Source: JAEUKA01 sp035328405 (lineage in GTDB: Bacteria; Myxococcota_A; Polyangia; Palsa-1104; JAEUJZ01). Taken from it: a stretch of DNA of 64,000 bases. Position 1 is the stretch's first letter. Every line of letters starts with the position of its first letter. Below, piece by piece: positions 52,613-62,354 of this stretch. The stretch spans positions 1 to 64,000 of the forward strand of contig DAOLIT010000007.1 of NCBI GenBank assembly GCA_035328405.1, in the 5' to 3' direction. Made by a program: the position numbers and the translations under genes. The notes below the pieces were generated by a model. It did no database searches, was not told the DNA's origin, and saw nothing but the letters and a program-made list of their open reading frames with translations.

Positions 52613-53514
52613 CAATTCGGCACTTTCTGTTTGCTGTGTTGGATCGCCACGAGTTCTTCGCAGGAAAACGTGTAATTCGTCGCGCAGAAGTTGCAGCCGA
52701 CCTCGGCGGTGCCCTCGAGGATCATCTCGGCGAGCTCTTGGTCGGACAGGCCGCGCAACATCGTTTCGACACGCCCGCGATCGCAACGGCAACGAAAGAA
52801 CAAAGGCCGCTCATCTTGCACGACCAGGCCGTCGGCGGCCTTCCCGAACACCAGCTGCAAAAGCGAGAGCGGCGTCTGGGGGCCTTTGGAAAGCAGGTCG
52901 TACAGCTCGCCGCTGCGCAGCGTGTGTTGCGCCTCGCGAAGGTGCGCGAGCACGTCTTTTGGCGAATCGGGCATGGTTTGCAGCAGCACGCCGCCCGCCT
53001 GCACGATGTGTCCGTCAGCGTCGAAAATGAGCTCTGTTCCGAGCGCCGACGGGATTTGCTCGGACTGACGCAGGTAGGCTTCCAAATCCTCGTCCACTTC
53101 GCTGACCAAAAGCGACACTTGGCCCTGGAAACGCTCTTTGAGACCCACGTCGCGCACGACATGGAGCACACCGTCTCGCCCGAGCAAATCCGCCAAGCGT
53201 TGCCGCCGATTCATCGGTTTGTCAGCGCACGCAGCAGGCTCGATGGGATACCCGCGAATCGAGCCGTCATCGTAGGCATCGACGGTCAGACCTCGCAGCG
53301 GACCGCTGGATTGGATTTGAACCGTGACGCGCTCGCCGCCTTGGGTCAGCGTCGCCAAAAGATATGCGCCCAGAAGGCCTCGACCGAGCGCGCAGGCCGC
53401 TGCGGGTGTTGCGTTGTGTCGGCGCGCGGCTTCCTGGCACACCTCGGTGGCGATGGCAGCGACGGCCCGAAGGCGCAGCACGGGATGAAAAGCACGAATG
53501 AGAAGGTCAGACAT
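52612..53514 (-). CDS. hslO: Redox-activated chaperone Hsp33
   Basis: The 300-residue protein has the Hsp33 fold segments (GPLRGLTVDAYDDGSIRGYP, VLHVVRDVGLKERFQG) and the C-terminal zinc switch RCRCDRGRVETML…VGCNFCATNY with the CxC and CxxC cysteines. Oxidation releases zinc and turns on holding of unfolded proteins. First gene of the three-gene unit. Confidence 0.94.
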   Translation of the reverse strand: MSDLLIRAFHPVLRLRAVAAIATEVCQEAARRHNATPAAACALGRGLLGAYLLATLTQGGERVTVQIQSSGPLRGLTVDAYDDGSIRGYPIEPAACADKPMNRRQRLADLLGRDGVLHVVRDVGLKERFQGQVSLLVSEVDEDLEAYLRQSEQIPSALGTELIFDADGHIVQAGGVLLQTMPDSPKDVLAHLREAQHTLRSGELYDLLSKGPQTPLSLLQLVFGKAADGLVVQDERPLFFRCRCDRGRVETMLRGLSDQELAEMILEGTAEVGCNFCATNYTFSCEELVAIQHSKQKVPN

Positions 53515-53676
53515 CGGCGAGTGAAAGCCTCAAAAACTGCCCAGAAAGTAGCAACTTCTTCCCCACTTGAGCAGAAAACCTAGGGAAAGGACCTTCACGA
53601 AACCACCTTCTGCGACCTTGCGCCGGATAGGCACAGCGATGGATGGCAGAAGCAACAAGACAGGAGACCGCCGAGT

Positions 53677-55149
53677 ATGCAAGACCTCAAGATGCAACAC
53701 AGAGACCCCTTTTCCGCATTGCTTTCCGCAAGACTTGCTTCCCCCAACATGCCTTCTGCGCAGTCCCAACCGGCGCACTCTGTTTCCGCAGATCCGAATT
53801 CCATTTCGTGTCTGCGAGACGGGCCGCGCATTCCGTATGGCAGTGAAAATCACACCACTCTTTTGCTGCCCCATACCAAAGGAGTCCCTGTCTTGCAAGC
53901 TCCGTGGCTACTGCGCAGCACCGACGGTGAACACCGACTCTGTTGTGCAAAATTTCACATTGGGAGCGGGCCGGAAAACGATCTTGTGATCCACGATCGT
54001 TTTGTTTCCAAACACCACACGCTGCTGTCCGTTTCTGCCGAAAAAATCGAAGTACACGATCTCCAATCTCGGAATGGGACTTTTTTGAACGGGGTGCGGT
54101 TACAAAAGGGGGAGCTGCGCGAGAGCGGAGTGTTGCGTATGGGACAGACGGAATTGCAGGTGCTTCGGCAAACGAATCCGTCTGCGCTTGGACTTGTGGG
54201 GGACAGTCCGGCCATGGCGAAGTTGCGGGGTCAAATCACGAGCTTTGCGCCGTCTGGTCTGCCGGTGCTCTTGCTTGGGGAAAGCGGCACGGGCAAAGAG
54301 CTTGTCGCCAAAGCCATTCATGATCAAAGCGGTCGTTCGGGTCCGCTTGTGCCCATAAACTGTGGTGCTCTGCCTCGGGAACTCATCGAAAGTGAGCTGT
54401 TCGGACACGAAAAAGGGGCCTTCACGGGGGCAGCGCGTCGGCACCTGGGTTGTTTTGCAGAGGCCGAAGGAGGCACGCTGTTTTTGGATGAAATCGGCGA
54501 GCTTCCGCTCGATCTTCAGCCTCGGTTGCTTCGCGCTCTTGAAAACCACACCATTCGCCCAGTCGGAAGCAGTCGCGAGCTTCCCATACACGTCCGTATC
54601 GTCGCTGCGACCCACAAAGATCTGTCCCGCCAGGTGAGGGAGGGCCGTTTTCGCGCGGACCTTTTCTATCGGCTGGCCGGTTTGGTGATGGAATTGCCTC
54701 CGTTGCGCGCTCGGCGGAGCGACATTCCGCAGCTCGTCCGCTTTTTCGTGAACGAAGCGTCCGCGCAAATCCCCGGCCTTTCCATCGACGATGAAGAACT
54801 GGAAGCCCTGTCCGAGGCACCGTGGCCTGGAAATGTCCGGCAGCTCAAGATGGCCGTGCTCCGGGCCGCGCATTTGTACGGACGCCGACTCAAGGCCAAA
54901 GACGTGTTGTCTTGTCCGCAGCTTGGTGTGGATTCTTGGGATTCAGACGACGCGAAAGTGCCGATTTTGGGGCGGAAGCTTATCGACATCGAGCGCGATG
55001 TGTTTTCGGTGGTGTTGCGGCATACCAACGGCAACCAACGAGACGCCGCCAACATGCTCAAGCTGCCCAAATCGTCGTTTCACGATCGCGCGCGGCGTTT
55101 GGGAATCGTGACAAACCGTGCAGTCCAGATCAGCGTCGAGGAGTCTTAG
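53677..55149 (+). CDS. FHA-domain sigma-54-dependent transcriptional activator
   Basis: The 490-residue regulator has an FHA domain (about 85-165; FHIGSGPENDLVIHDRFVSKHH, DLQSRNGTFLNGVRL) that binds phosphothreonine. A sigma-54 AAA+ domain follows, with GESGTGKELVAKAIHD (Walker A), EKGAFTGAARRHLGCFAEAE (sigma-54 contact loop) and GGTLFLDEIGELPLD (Walker B). The C-terminal Fis-like HTH is RHTNGNQRDAANMLKLPKSS. FHA activators, common in Myxococcota, couple Ser/Thr kinases to transcription. It abuts the cheB stop convergently. Confidence 0.9.
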   Translation: MQDLKMQHRDPFSALLSARLASPNMPSAQSQPAHSVSADPNSISCLRDGPRIPYGSENHTTLLLPHTKGVPVLQAPWLLRSTDGEHRLCCAKFHIGSGPENDLVIHDRFVSKHHTLLSVSAEKIEVHDLQSRNGTFLNGVRLQKGELRESGVLRMGQTELQVLRQTNPSALGLVGDSPAMAKLRGQITSFAPSGLPVLLLGESGTGKELVAKAIHDQSGRSGPLVPINCGALPRELIESELFGHEKGAFTGAARRHLGCFAEAEGGTLFLDEIGELPLDLQPRLLRALENHTIRPVGSSRELPIHVRIVAATHKDLSRQVREGRFRADLFYRLAGLVMELPPLRARRSDIPQLVRFFVNEASAQIPGLSIDDEELEALSEAPWPGNVRQLKMAVLRAAHLYGRRLKAKDVLSCPQLGVDSWDSDDAKVPILGRKLIDIERDVFSVVLRHTNGNQRDAANMLKLPKSSFHDRARRLGIVTNRAVQISVEES

Positions 55150-56265
55150 TTAGGCGGGCGGTTCGGGACGTGTGAAAATGTGGCGAACAATCGCACTCGC
55201 CAACTTTCCGAGCGGCACCACGTCATGCACGACTCCGCTCGAAATCGCCGCCTCGGGCATCGCAGAAAGCACTGCGGATTGTGGCGACTCAACGATGACG
55301 CGGCCTCCAGCTTTTGCGACAGCGTGAACACCCAAAACGCCATCGCCAGACATCCCCGATAGAATCACAGCGACGACAGCCGGTCCCATGGCGGATGCAC
55401 ACGAACGAAACATGGCGTCAATGGATGGAACGTAAGTGCTCGGCGAAACATCCTGCGGTTCGGGCACACCGCTTTTCAGCGACCGACCTTCCCGATGCAC
55501 GCACAGCGATTGATTTCCCGACGCAATCACCACTTCGCCCGGAACAATCGGCATGTCCAAGGCCGCCTCGCGAATCGGCCAGTCGGTGGTGCGGCGCAGG
55601 CGTTCGACAAACGCCGGCGTGAATTTGCCCGGCAAATGCTGCGTGATGAGGATCGAAATGGGCAAGCTCGGCGGAAGCGCCTGCAAAAGCGCGACGATGG
55701 CAGGCGGACCTCCGGTAGACGCACCGATACACACAACGCAACGAGGCAGCGACGACGCTTCAGCTTGGAGAGGAATGCCGTTCAACGCTTCTTCCGTTGA
55801 GCGCGTGCGCAACGTGTGGCCTTGACCCAGAAGTCGCATGCGGTCGGCCAGCGACGAGAGACGCAATTGTGTCGCTGCGCGCAACTTGCACAACAAATCC
55901 TCGCGGATGGGTTCCAAATCGGCTTGCGACAGGATGAGAGACGGTTTGGCGCAAAACTCGACGGCACCAAGTTCCAGTGCGCGGAAAACGCTTTCTCGGG
56001 TTGCGTGGCTCGAGACAACGACGACGGGCCTGGGTTGTTTGGCCATGAGCAAACGCAAAAACGCGAAACCGTCGAGTTTCGGCATCTCCAAATCGAGCGT
56101 GATCACGTCGGGGTTTTCGAGATGAACGACCTTGAGACCTTCTTCTCCATCTTGTGCCTCACCGACGATTTGTAGATCGGCTTGGTTTTCCAGCAGGCCG
56201 CGCAATGCCCGTCGAATGATGGGTTGGTCGTCGATGATTACGATCCGAATGGGTTTTGCGTTCAT
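55150..56265 (-). CDS. cheB: Chemotaxis methylesterase / response regulator
   Basis: The 371-residue protein has an N-terminal receiver (IRIVIIDDQPIIRRALRGLL, phospho-Asp in VITLDLEMPKLDG) and a C-terminal methylesterase with the Ser-His-Asp triad in IGASTGGPPA, ITQHLPGKF and LSGMSGDGV. It removes methyl groups from receptors after phosphorylation by CheA. It overlaps cheR by four bases and is the last gene of the operon. Confidence 0.94.
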   Translation of the reverse strand: MNAKPIRIVIIDDQPIIRRALRGLLENQADLQIVGEAQDGEEGLKVVHLENPDVITLDLEMPKLDGFAFLRLLMAKQPRPVVVVSSHATRESVFRALELGAVEFCAKPSLILSQADLEPIREDLLCKLRAATQLRLSSLADRMRLLGQGHTLRTRSTEEALNGIPLQAEASSLPRCVVCIGASTGGPPAIVALLQALPPSLPISILITQHLPGKFTPAFVERLRRTTDWPIREAALDMPIVPGEVVIASGNQSLCVHREGRSLKSGVPEPQDVSPSTYVPSIDAMFRSCASAMGPAVVAVILSGMSGDGVLGVHAVAKAGGRVIVESPQSAVLSAMPEAAISSGVVHDVVPLGKLASAIVRHIFTRPEPPA

Positions 56266-57131
56266 CGTCGTTTCCGATAAACAATTTCCCGTCCCAAACG
56301 GGTGGTTTCCAGCGGCGTTCGCTCGTCGAGCAGCGTTTCCGCATGACCCAAAAACAGATATCCGCCGGGAGCGAGCCCGTCACAAAGCCGTTCGATGAAT
56401 TCTGCGCGCTTTTTCCGATCGAAATAGATGATCACATTCCGACAGAAAATTGCGTCAAACGGACCACCCACGGCGCTGAAGTCCAAAGACATCAAATTCA
56501 GCCGCACAAACGAACACAGCTTTCGCACCGATTCCAGCACTTGCCATCTGCCGGCGAGCGGTCGGAAAAACCGCTCTTGACGCTCGGGCGTCGTCTCGCG
56601 AAATGACGACGGGCCGTACACGCCGTGCCGTGCGATGCGAAGGGCACTGGCCGACAGGTCGCTGCCGACGATCTGCGCGTCCCAACCGGCAAAGAGGCCG
56701 CTTTCCACCACTTCGATCGCGATGGAATACGTTTCCTCACCGCTTGCGCAACCCGCAGACCAGACGGAAAGCCGATTCTTTCGAGGGCGCGACTGCTCGA
56801 GTGTAGGCAAAAGTACGTCTCGAAACACGTCCAGTTGGTATTTTTCCCGGAAGAAATACGTCTCTCTCGTCGAGAGCAACTCAAAAAGTTCGGCTTCCTC
56901 GGAATCCTCGGCAAAATCCGCGAGCGGTGTGTGGGAAGGTGCGACCAAATAAAAAAAGTACTCCTCGAAGGACGACAACCCGAGCGACTGCATTCGTTGC
57001 AACAGGCGGCGCTCGACAAGAAAAGCGGTCTCAGCGCCATACACCAGGCCGAAGCGGGCTTCGATGAATGCGCAAAAGCGCCGAAACAGGTCGGGAGAAA
57101 GCGTGGGTAAGCCGGGATTCGGCTGGGGCAT
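56262..57131 (-). CDS. cheR: Chemotaxis receptor methyltransferase
   Basis: The 289-residue enzyme has the CheR pattern STRETYFFREKYQLDVFRD, the AdoMet site SVWSAGCASGEETYSIAI and FDAIFCRNVIIYFDRKKRAE. It methylates glutamates on receptors. It lies between the HEAT gene (five bases before it) and cheB. Confidence 0.94.
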   Translation of the reverse strand: MPQPNPGLPTLSPDLFRRFCAFIEARFGLVYGAETAFLVERRLLQRMQSLGLSSFEEYFFYLVAPSHTPLADFAEDSEEAELFELLSTRETYFFREKYQLDVFRDVLLPTLEQSRPRKNRLSVWSAGCASGEETYSIAIEVVESGLFAGWDAQIVGSDLSASALRIARHGVYGPSSFRETTPERQERFFRPLAGRWQVLESVRKLCSFVRLNLMSLDFSAVGGPFDAIFCRNVIIYFDRKKRAEFIERLCDGLAPGGYLFLGHAETLLDERTPLETTRLGREIVYRKRR

Positions 57132-57136
57132 GGCCG

Positions 57137-58375
57137 CTATTCCTGGGCGCTCGGATAGGCGGAAAGCGCCAGTTGTGCGGCCTGAGCTGCCGTCGGATTG
57201 CGATCCTGAGACCCGTATTTGAGAAGCGAATGAATCCGCGCACGCAAAGTCTCATCGACGATTCGCGCCGAGTGACGAAGGAAAAACTGAAACGCGCTCG
57301 TTCGACTGCGCGGATCGAGCGTCGGCAACATGTCACACAGCACCGAAAGCGAATCCAAACCCATCTTCAAAATCGCTTGTCCGGTCGTTTCCGAGACGTT
57401 GTTGTCAGCATCTCCCAATGCAAGCACCAGAGGCCGCAGCATTTCTTTTCGACCCGCCCAGCCCAAAAGTGCTGCCGTCGCCTGCCGCACGGGTGCATTG
57501 GCTTCCAAAAGTGCTCGCAGCGACGATCGCAGCGTCATTTCGTCCAGTTTTTTGGCGGATTCTTCGATCCGATTTTGTCCTGCTTCGTCCAGGCGTTGAT
57601 GAAGTTGAAACAACGCAACCAACGCGGCTTCTCGCGCGCCTCGCGCTTTGTCGAGCAATCCCTCGACGAGAATCGGCACCGCATCCTCGCTATTGGAAAA
57701 ACCGAGCGCCGTCATTATCGCGGGCCGCAGCGCCACCGCCTCTTTGAGCGGCACGACTTCCGCGAGCGAAAGTTGCACTTGCTGCCGATTGAGTCCGTCG
57801 AGCGCCGCCAGCACGACAAGCATGTCAGGACTGCGAAGGGCTGCGCGGAGTGCGGGAATGACTTCTTCCCTCGAAAACGATGCAAGTTGTTCCATCGCGG
57901 CGGCGCGCACATTGGCGTCTTCATCGACCAGCGCTTGCCCGAGCGCCGGAATGACGCGCGTGTCTCCATACGTCCCGAGGACATCGACGAGAACCTTTCG
58001 ATGTTCTGGTTTTTCCGCGAGCGCCGAAAGCAGCGGGTCAATGCACACAGGACCCAATTTCATGACCGCTTCAATGACCGCGTTGCGACGGCCAATGTTG
58101 TCTGGCTCGCTCATGGCGGCAACCAGTTCTGACGAAAGAAGCGCCGTGTCCTGAAAGCGCAGCGCAGCAGCCACCGCTTCTTTGCGCACCATCCATCCGT
58201 CGTCGCCCATCGCGTCGATGAGCACACCGAGTAGTGCTCGGCGGTCCTTGGGATCGTCAGGTTGCTGCGCAATGTTTTGCAGCGCAGACAGGCGTTCTTG
58301 TTCCTCGCTCTCCGAACCTTCTGCGAAGAGGGCCCGAAGCTGTGCCAGGTCATACGCTTTTTGTTGCAAGGTCAT
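57137..58375 (-). CDS. HEAT-repeat protein of a chemosensory operon
   Basis: The 412-residue product consists of about ten HEAT-like units (DDGWMVRKEAVAAALRFQDT, DTRVIPALGQALVDEDANVRAAAM, NAPVRQATAALLGWAGRKEM). No signal peptide is present, so it is cytosolic. Its place between cheW and cheR resembles chemosensory clusters of Myxococcus, where a HEAT protein (Cpc7) accompanies the Che7 pathway. A scaffold or output role is inferred. The start is ATG 58375; upstream codons are part of cheW. Confidence 0.85.
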   Translation of the reverse strand: MTLQQKAYDLAQLRALFAEGSESEEQERLSALQNIAQQPDDPKDRRALLGVLIDAMGDDGWMVRKEAVAAALRFQDTALLSSELVAAMSEPDNIGRRNAVIEAVMKLGPVCIDPLLSALAEKPEHRKVLVDVLGTYGDTRVIPALGQALVDEDANVRAAAMEQLASFSREEVIPALRAALRSPDMLVVLAALDGLNRQQVQLSLAEVVPLKEAVALRPAIMTALGFSNSEDAVPILVEGLLDKARGAREAALVALFQLHQRLDEAGQNRIEESAKKLDEMTLRSSLRALLEANAPVRQATAALLGWAGRKEMLRPLVLALGDADNNVSETTGQAILKMGLDSLSVLCDMLPTLDPRSRTSAFQFFLRHSARIVDETLRARIHSLLKYGSQDRNPTAAQAAQLALSAYPSAQE

Positions 58376-58380
58376 GCTGT

Positions 58381-58947
58381 TTACGCTCCCTTGGCGGCCT
58401 GGTTGAGCCCCGCCAAGCTGATTCGTTCCGTCGTGCTCAAAATCGCGTCGAGGTCCAGCACCATCAGGATGCGGCCTCGATGATGGCAAACCCCGGCAAA
58501 ATAGCGGGCATTTTCATTTTGCGTCAGAAGAGGCGGCGGCCTGATCGCCTCGCGCGAAACGCGCAACACGTCGGATACGCGGTCCACGATCATTCCGACG
58601 AGCCGCCCCTCAATGGGTACAATCAAGTACTTCCGCGCACGTTTGACTGCATGGTCCGCAAGCTGCTCGGCGGACAAAGGCGGCAAATCGAACCGCTTGC
58701 GCATATCCACCACCGGAAAGATCGTTCCGCGCAGCTCGACCACACCCTCGATGAACGCGGCGGCCCGAGGCACTTTGGTGATTTGCAGCGGATTGATGAT
58801 TTCCTTGATCCGCATGATGTCGAGAGCGTATTCCTCGTCGCCAATTCGGAAACCGCAAAGCTGCACGATTTCGTCTTTGGGCTTGTCGCGTTCGGCGGCC
58901 TTGGGACCAAAACCGAAACCGCCCCGTATGGAACGACCGCGACTCAA
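58381..58947 (-). CDS. cheW: CheW-like coupling protein (1)
   Basis: The 188-residue protein has the CheW fold (IVQLCGFRIGDEEYALDIMR, IFPVVDMRKRF, GMIVDRVSDVLRVS, LMVLDLDAIL) after a charged N-terminal extension. It links receptors with CheA. Five bases separate it from the HEAT gene and four-base overlap joins it to the second CheW. Confidence 0.93.
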   Translation of the reverse strand: MSRGRSIRGGFGFGPKAAERDKPKDEIVQLCGFRIGDEEYALDIMRIKEIINPLQITKVPRAAAFIEGVVELRGTIFPVVDMRKRFDLPPLSAEQLADHAVKRARKYLIVPIEGRLVGMIVDRVSDVLRVSREAIRPPPLLTQNENARYFAGVCHHRGRILMVLDLDAILSTTERISLAGLNQAAKGA

Positions 58948-59555
58948 AAGATCCTCCCCGAGCGCGCGACTTCAAAAGACAGCACTTTCACCAAGTCCAG
59001 CAAGATGATGATGCGCTGCGGTGCCGTCGTAATCATGCCCGGCCCAACCCGGACTTCTCTGCGCCCGGTGTCGTCCACTTCTGTGCGCAGTCGCCCGATT
59101 CCCTCGACAAATTCGGATTCTTTTCCAGAAAGCACCGTCGGTGGCTCAATGTCGATTTCGTGGATGCGAACCACTTCGTTCACCCGATCGACGAGCATTC
59201 CGAAACGCTCGCGCTCTTCCTCGGACATGACTTCCGAATTGGGCGCAGGTCGGCTGACGATCAAAATGCGCGATTTCGGCGACAGCGCGGCCTGACGCAT
59301 CCGCAGACGTTGACGCAAATCCAACACCGGCATCACCAAACCGCGCACGGCGATGATCCCCGCAACAAAACTTGGCACGCGAGGTACCTCGGTCACGACG
59401 CGATGCTTGATGATTTCGCGAATGTGCTCAATGCCGATGCCGTATTCCTCTTCTGCGATGTGGAACGTCAGCACATCGCGCGTCACCCGCATTTCCCCCG
59501 TTGGGTGTCTTTGCCCACCGTCGTAACGGCTTTGCACGAGCAAAGGCTGCGGCAT
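58944..59555 (-). CDS. cheW: CheW-like coupling protein (2)
   Basis: The 203-residue protein has the CheW pattern VLTFHIAEEEYGIGIEHIRE, VTEVPRVPSFVAGIIAVRGL, MPVLDLRQRLRM and FGMLVDRVNEVVRI. The start is ATG 59555, sharing a base with the cheA stop; a GTG at 59558 is an alternative. Two different CheW proteins in one cluster suggest two coupling surfaces or receptor classes. Confidence 0.92.
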   Translation of the reverse strand: MPQPLLVQSRYDGGQRHPTGEMRVTRDVLTFHIAEEEYGIGIEHIREIIKHRVVTEVPRVPSFVAGIIAVRGLVMPVLDLRQRLRMRQAALSPKSRILIVSRPAPNSEVMSEEERERFGMLVDRVNEVVRIHEIDIEPPTVLSGKESEFVEGIGRLRTEVDDTGRREVRVGPGMITTAPQRIIILLDLVKVLSFEVARSGRIF

Positions 59556-61783
59556 CACGCCACCTCCGAAATGCGAGGCATCGCTTCTTCAGCGACGGCG
59601 CGCACATCCAGAACCAACGCTGTTTGCTGCCCACCAAGTTCCGTCGCACCCGCGATTCCTGGAATCCCTTGCAGCGTCCGACCGAGCGACTTGATCACGA
59701 TGTCCTGCTGCCCCACCAAATCATCCACCAACAGCCCCAGTCGGTTTTGCGCCAGCGCAACCACCACGACATACCCACTTTGCGGTTCCGGCATGTCCAT
59801 GGGCCGCGCGAGCGAAAAAATGTCCTCCAGACGAACCAGCGGCAGCGTTTGATCGCGCAGCGTGATGACCTCGCGGCGTTCGATGGTGCGGATTTGCTTG
59901 TAATCCAGCATCAAACTTTCCATCACCGAGTTGAGCGGAATCGCATACGTCCGGCCCGCCGCCCGAATCACCAGCGCCTGAATGATCGCCAGCGTAATCG
60001 GCAACGTGATCGTCAGCCGCGTGCCGTGGCCCGGTTCCGAATCCACCTCGATGATGCCTGCCATGCGCGAGATGTTCGTTTTCACCACATCCATTCCCAC
60101 GCCGCGCCCCGAGGTTTCATCCGCCACCGTCCGCGTCGAGACACCCGGCAGGAACATCAGCTCGTACATTTCGTGTCGAGTCATGTCGCGCGCTTGTTCT
60201 TCGGAAATTTGCCCTCGCGCGATCGCCCGCTGAACCAGCCCCTGCGTATCGATTCCGTTTCCGTCGTCCTCGATTTCGATGACAACGTGGTTGCCGCGTT
60301 GCTCGGCAGAAATCGCCACCGTGCCCGCCGCAGGTTTTCCGCGCGCCGTCCGAAGCTGTTGGTCCTCGATGCCGTGGTCGATCGCGTTGCGGATCAGGTG
60401 CATCAGCGGGTCCGAGAGCTCCTCAATGATGAGTTTGTCAAGTTTTGTGTCACCGCCCGACACCACAAAATGCACGTCTTTGCCGATGGCCTCACGCGAC
60501 ATTCTCCGCACGACCCGCGAGAGTTTGTCGAACACCTGCTGCAACGGCACCATCCGCACCGCCAAAATGCCCGCTTGCAGCTCGTCGAGCTTCCGAGTCA
60601 GCGCCCGAAGCTCGTCCTGAAGCGCCCTCGCCAGTTCCGCCCGCACGCGGTCTCGTCGCAGCTCGTCGTGAACAACCTGCATCCCCGAGCGGGTCAACGC
60701 CAGTTCACCGACGATATTCATCAACACGTCCAGTTTGCGGATGTCCACACGCACCGTCTGAGAAACGCTTTTTAACGTGTGGCCAGGCTCTTGTTTGCTG
60801 CCGCCACCGCCATCCCCGTCGCCCCCGTCGCTGTCTGTCGCAGGCGATTCTTTCACCGATTCGACTACGTTCCCGACGGAAACCGAAACCGGAGCAGGTG
60901 AACGGCTGTGGACTTGAGCTCGGGCGGCTTGGCCGGGCACACTGGCACCTACATCTCCGCCGAACGAAGCCGAACTGGAACCTGCCTGACGCCGCGCAAT
61001 TTGCACCACTTTGGCCGGCGCATTCCCCACGGCACCCACGATCGCCGATGAGCTGTGCGACGAACCAAGAATCACTTCCAAATCGATCCGCTGCGGGTCC
61101 GTTCCCGATGAACCCGGCACGATCGCAATGACTTCTCCGACCGTTTTGAGCGCCGTTTTCAGAAGTTCCAGCTCGACATCAATCGAGACGAGCAGAAACG
61201 ACCCGACGATGCGATACAGGTTTTTGCCTGTCCGAACATTCTCTTTCAGACGATGTTCTTCGTATTCCGTGAGCGCCGAAATCAGGCCGGGGTCCAATTC
61301 AAAATCGTTCGTCGTCGGTTCGCTGCTTTTTCCCGGTTTTTTCGCCTCGGGATTCGCCGCCCGGTTCACGCGATTCACAAAATCGTCCACCAGCGCACTC
61401 GGCGTAGACGCCACCGCCAGACCGTGATCCGCGACCTCTGAAAACATCAATTGGTAGTGCTCGATCGCCTCGAACAACAGGTCGAGAACGTGCGGCGAAA
61501 GCAACACTTTCCCAAGCCGCAGCGCATCCAGCAGGTTTTCCAAATGGTGCGACATGTGCAGCATCCGCTCGACGCCCGAAAGCCCCGCCAAACCTTTCAG
61601 CGAATGGACCGCCCGAAACGCACTGTTGATCAGATCCGGATCGACGCGAACGCCCTCTGTTGCGGGATCGCGCGCAAGGCACACGTCGGCGATTGCCAGC
61701 AAGTCTCGATTGAGCTGCTCTGCAATTTCCTGCGATTCAGACAGGAACTCGTCCCGTACTTTGTCGCTGCCCTGCTCTGCCAT
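59555..61783 (-). CDS. cheA: Chemotaxis histidine kinase
   Basis: The 742-residue kinase has an N-terminal Hpt domain (SAFRAVHSLKGLAGLSG, phospho-His), a P2-like region, an acidic Gly/Ser linker (ATDSDGGDGDGGGGSKQE), dimerisation helices (VRVDIRKLDVLMNIVGELAL), the ATPase N-box (DPLMHLIRNAIDHGIED) and G-boxes (DDGNGID, GRGVGMDVVKTN), and a C-terminal CheW-like domain (AIPLNSVMESLMLDYKQIRT). All canonical parts are present. Confidence 0.95.
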   Translation of the reverse strand: MAEQGSDKVRDEFLSESQEIAEQLNRDLLAIADVCLARDPATEGVRVDPDLINSAFRAVHSLKGLAGLSGVERMLHMSHHLENLLDALRLGKVLLSPHVLDLLFEAIEHYQLMFSEVADHGLAVASTPSALVDDFVNRVNRAANPEAKKPGKSSEPTTNDFELDPGLISALTEYEEHRLKENVRTGKNLYRIVGSFLLVSIDVELELLKTALKTVGEVIAIVPGSSGTDPQRIDLEVILGSSHSSSAIVGAVGNAPAKVVQIARRQAGSSSASFGGDVGASVPGQAARAQVHSRSPAPVSVSVGNVVESVKESPATDSDGGDGDGGGGSKQEPGHTLKSVSQTVRVDIRKLDVLMNIVGELALTRSGMQVVHDELRRDRVRAELARALQDELRALTRKLDELQAGILAVRMVPLQQVFDKLSRVVRRMSREAIGKDVHFVVSGGDTKLDKLIIEELSDPLMHLIRNAIDHGIEDQQLRTARGKPAAGTVAISAEQRGNHVVIEIEDDGNGIDTQGLVQRAIARGQISEEQARDMTRHEMYELMFLPGVSTRTVADETSGRGVGMDVVKTNISRMAGIIEVDSEPGHGTRLTITLPITLAIIQALVIRAAGRTYAIPLNSVMESLMLDYKQIRTIERREVITLRDQTLPLVRLEDIFSLARPMDMPEPQSGYVVVVALAQNRLGLLVDDLVGQQDIVIKSLGRTLQGIPGIAGATELGGQQTALVLDVRAVAEEAMPRISEVA

Positions 61784-61846
61784 GGTTCCTCGGAGTCCCC
61801 CTTGTCAACGTCAACACAGACCAAAACCGCCTTGCAAAGCTCGGTG

Positions 61847-62269
61847 CTACGTCTTCTTTTTCGGTGCGGCCATCTGTGGCGCGACGTTAAAACCTGGCGC
61901 AGTCACCTGTTGCGCCAAAGCCAAAAGTGCTTCCGGTTGAAAGGGTTTGACCAAGTACGCCGATGCTCCCAACGCCATTCCCCGGTCCCGATCCCGTTCC
62001 CGCCCATCGGTGCTGATGATGATGAGCGGAGTCCCCTTGTGGAGCGGACTCTGACGCACATATCTCACCAATTCCAACCCGTTGATGTCCGGCATGTTCA
62101 CATCCGTCACCACCAAGTGGAAGGCGTTGCTCGGCAAAACCTTCAGCGCCTCGAAGCCACTTTTGGCTGTTGTGACTTCGTAGCCTGCGGATTCCAGTGT
62201 CGCGGTGACGAAGTTGCGAATGGTAGGGGAATCATCGACGACCAACGCACGCAGAGAAGAAACCGTCAT
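61847..62269 (-). CDS. cheY: CheY-like response regulator
   Basis: The 140-residue receiver (RALVVDDSPTIRNFVTATL, phospho-Asp in LVVTDVNMPDINGLEL, IIISTDGRERD, GASAYLVKPFQPEAL) has a 20-residue C-terminal extension (FNVAPQMAAPKKKT). It has no output domain, fitting a CheY that acts on a partner. Start is ATG 62269. It is the first gene of the operon, 63 bp before cheA. Confidence 0.93.
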   Translation of the reverse strand: MTVSSLRALVVDDSPTIRNFVTATLESAGYEVTTAKSGFEALKVLPSNAFHLVVTDVNMPDINGLELVRYVRQSPLHKGTPLIIISTDGRERDRDRGMALGASAYLVKPFQPEALLALAQQVTAPGFNVAPQMAAPKKKT

Positions 62270-62354
62270 GGTACGTAACCATATCACTAGTCGAAGATTT
62301 TTTGGATTCTAACTGACAGATCTACGCATACTTAAATCGCGGGTTTTCAACGCA

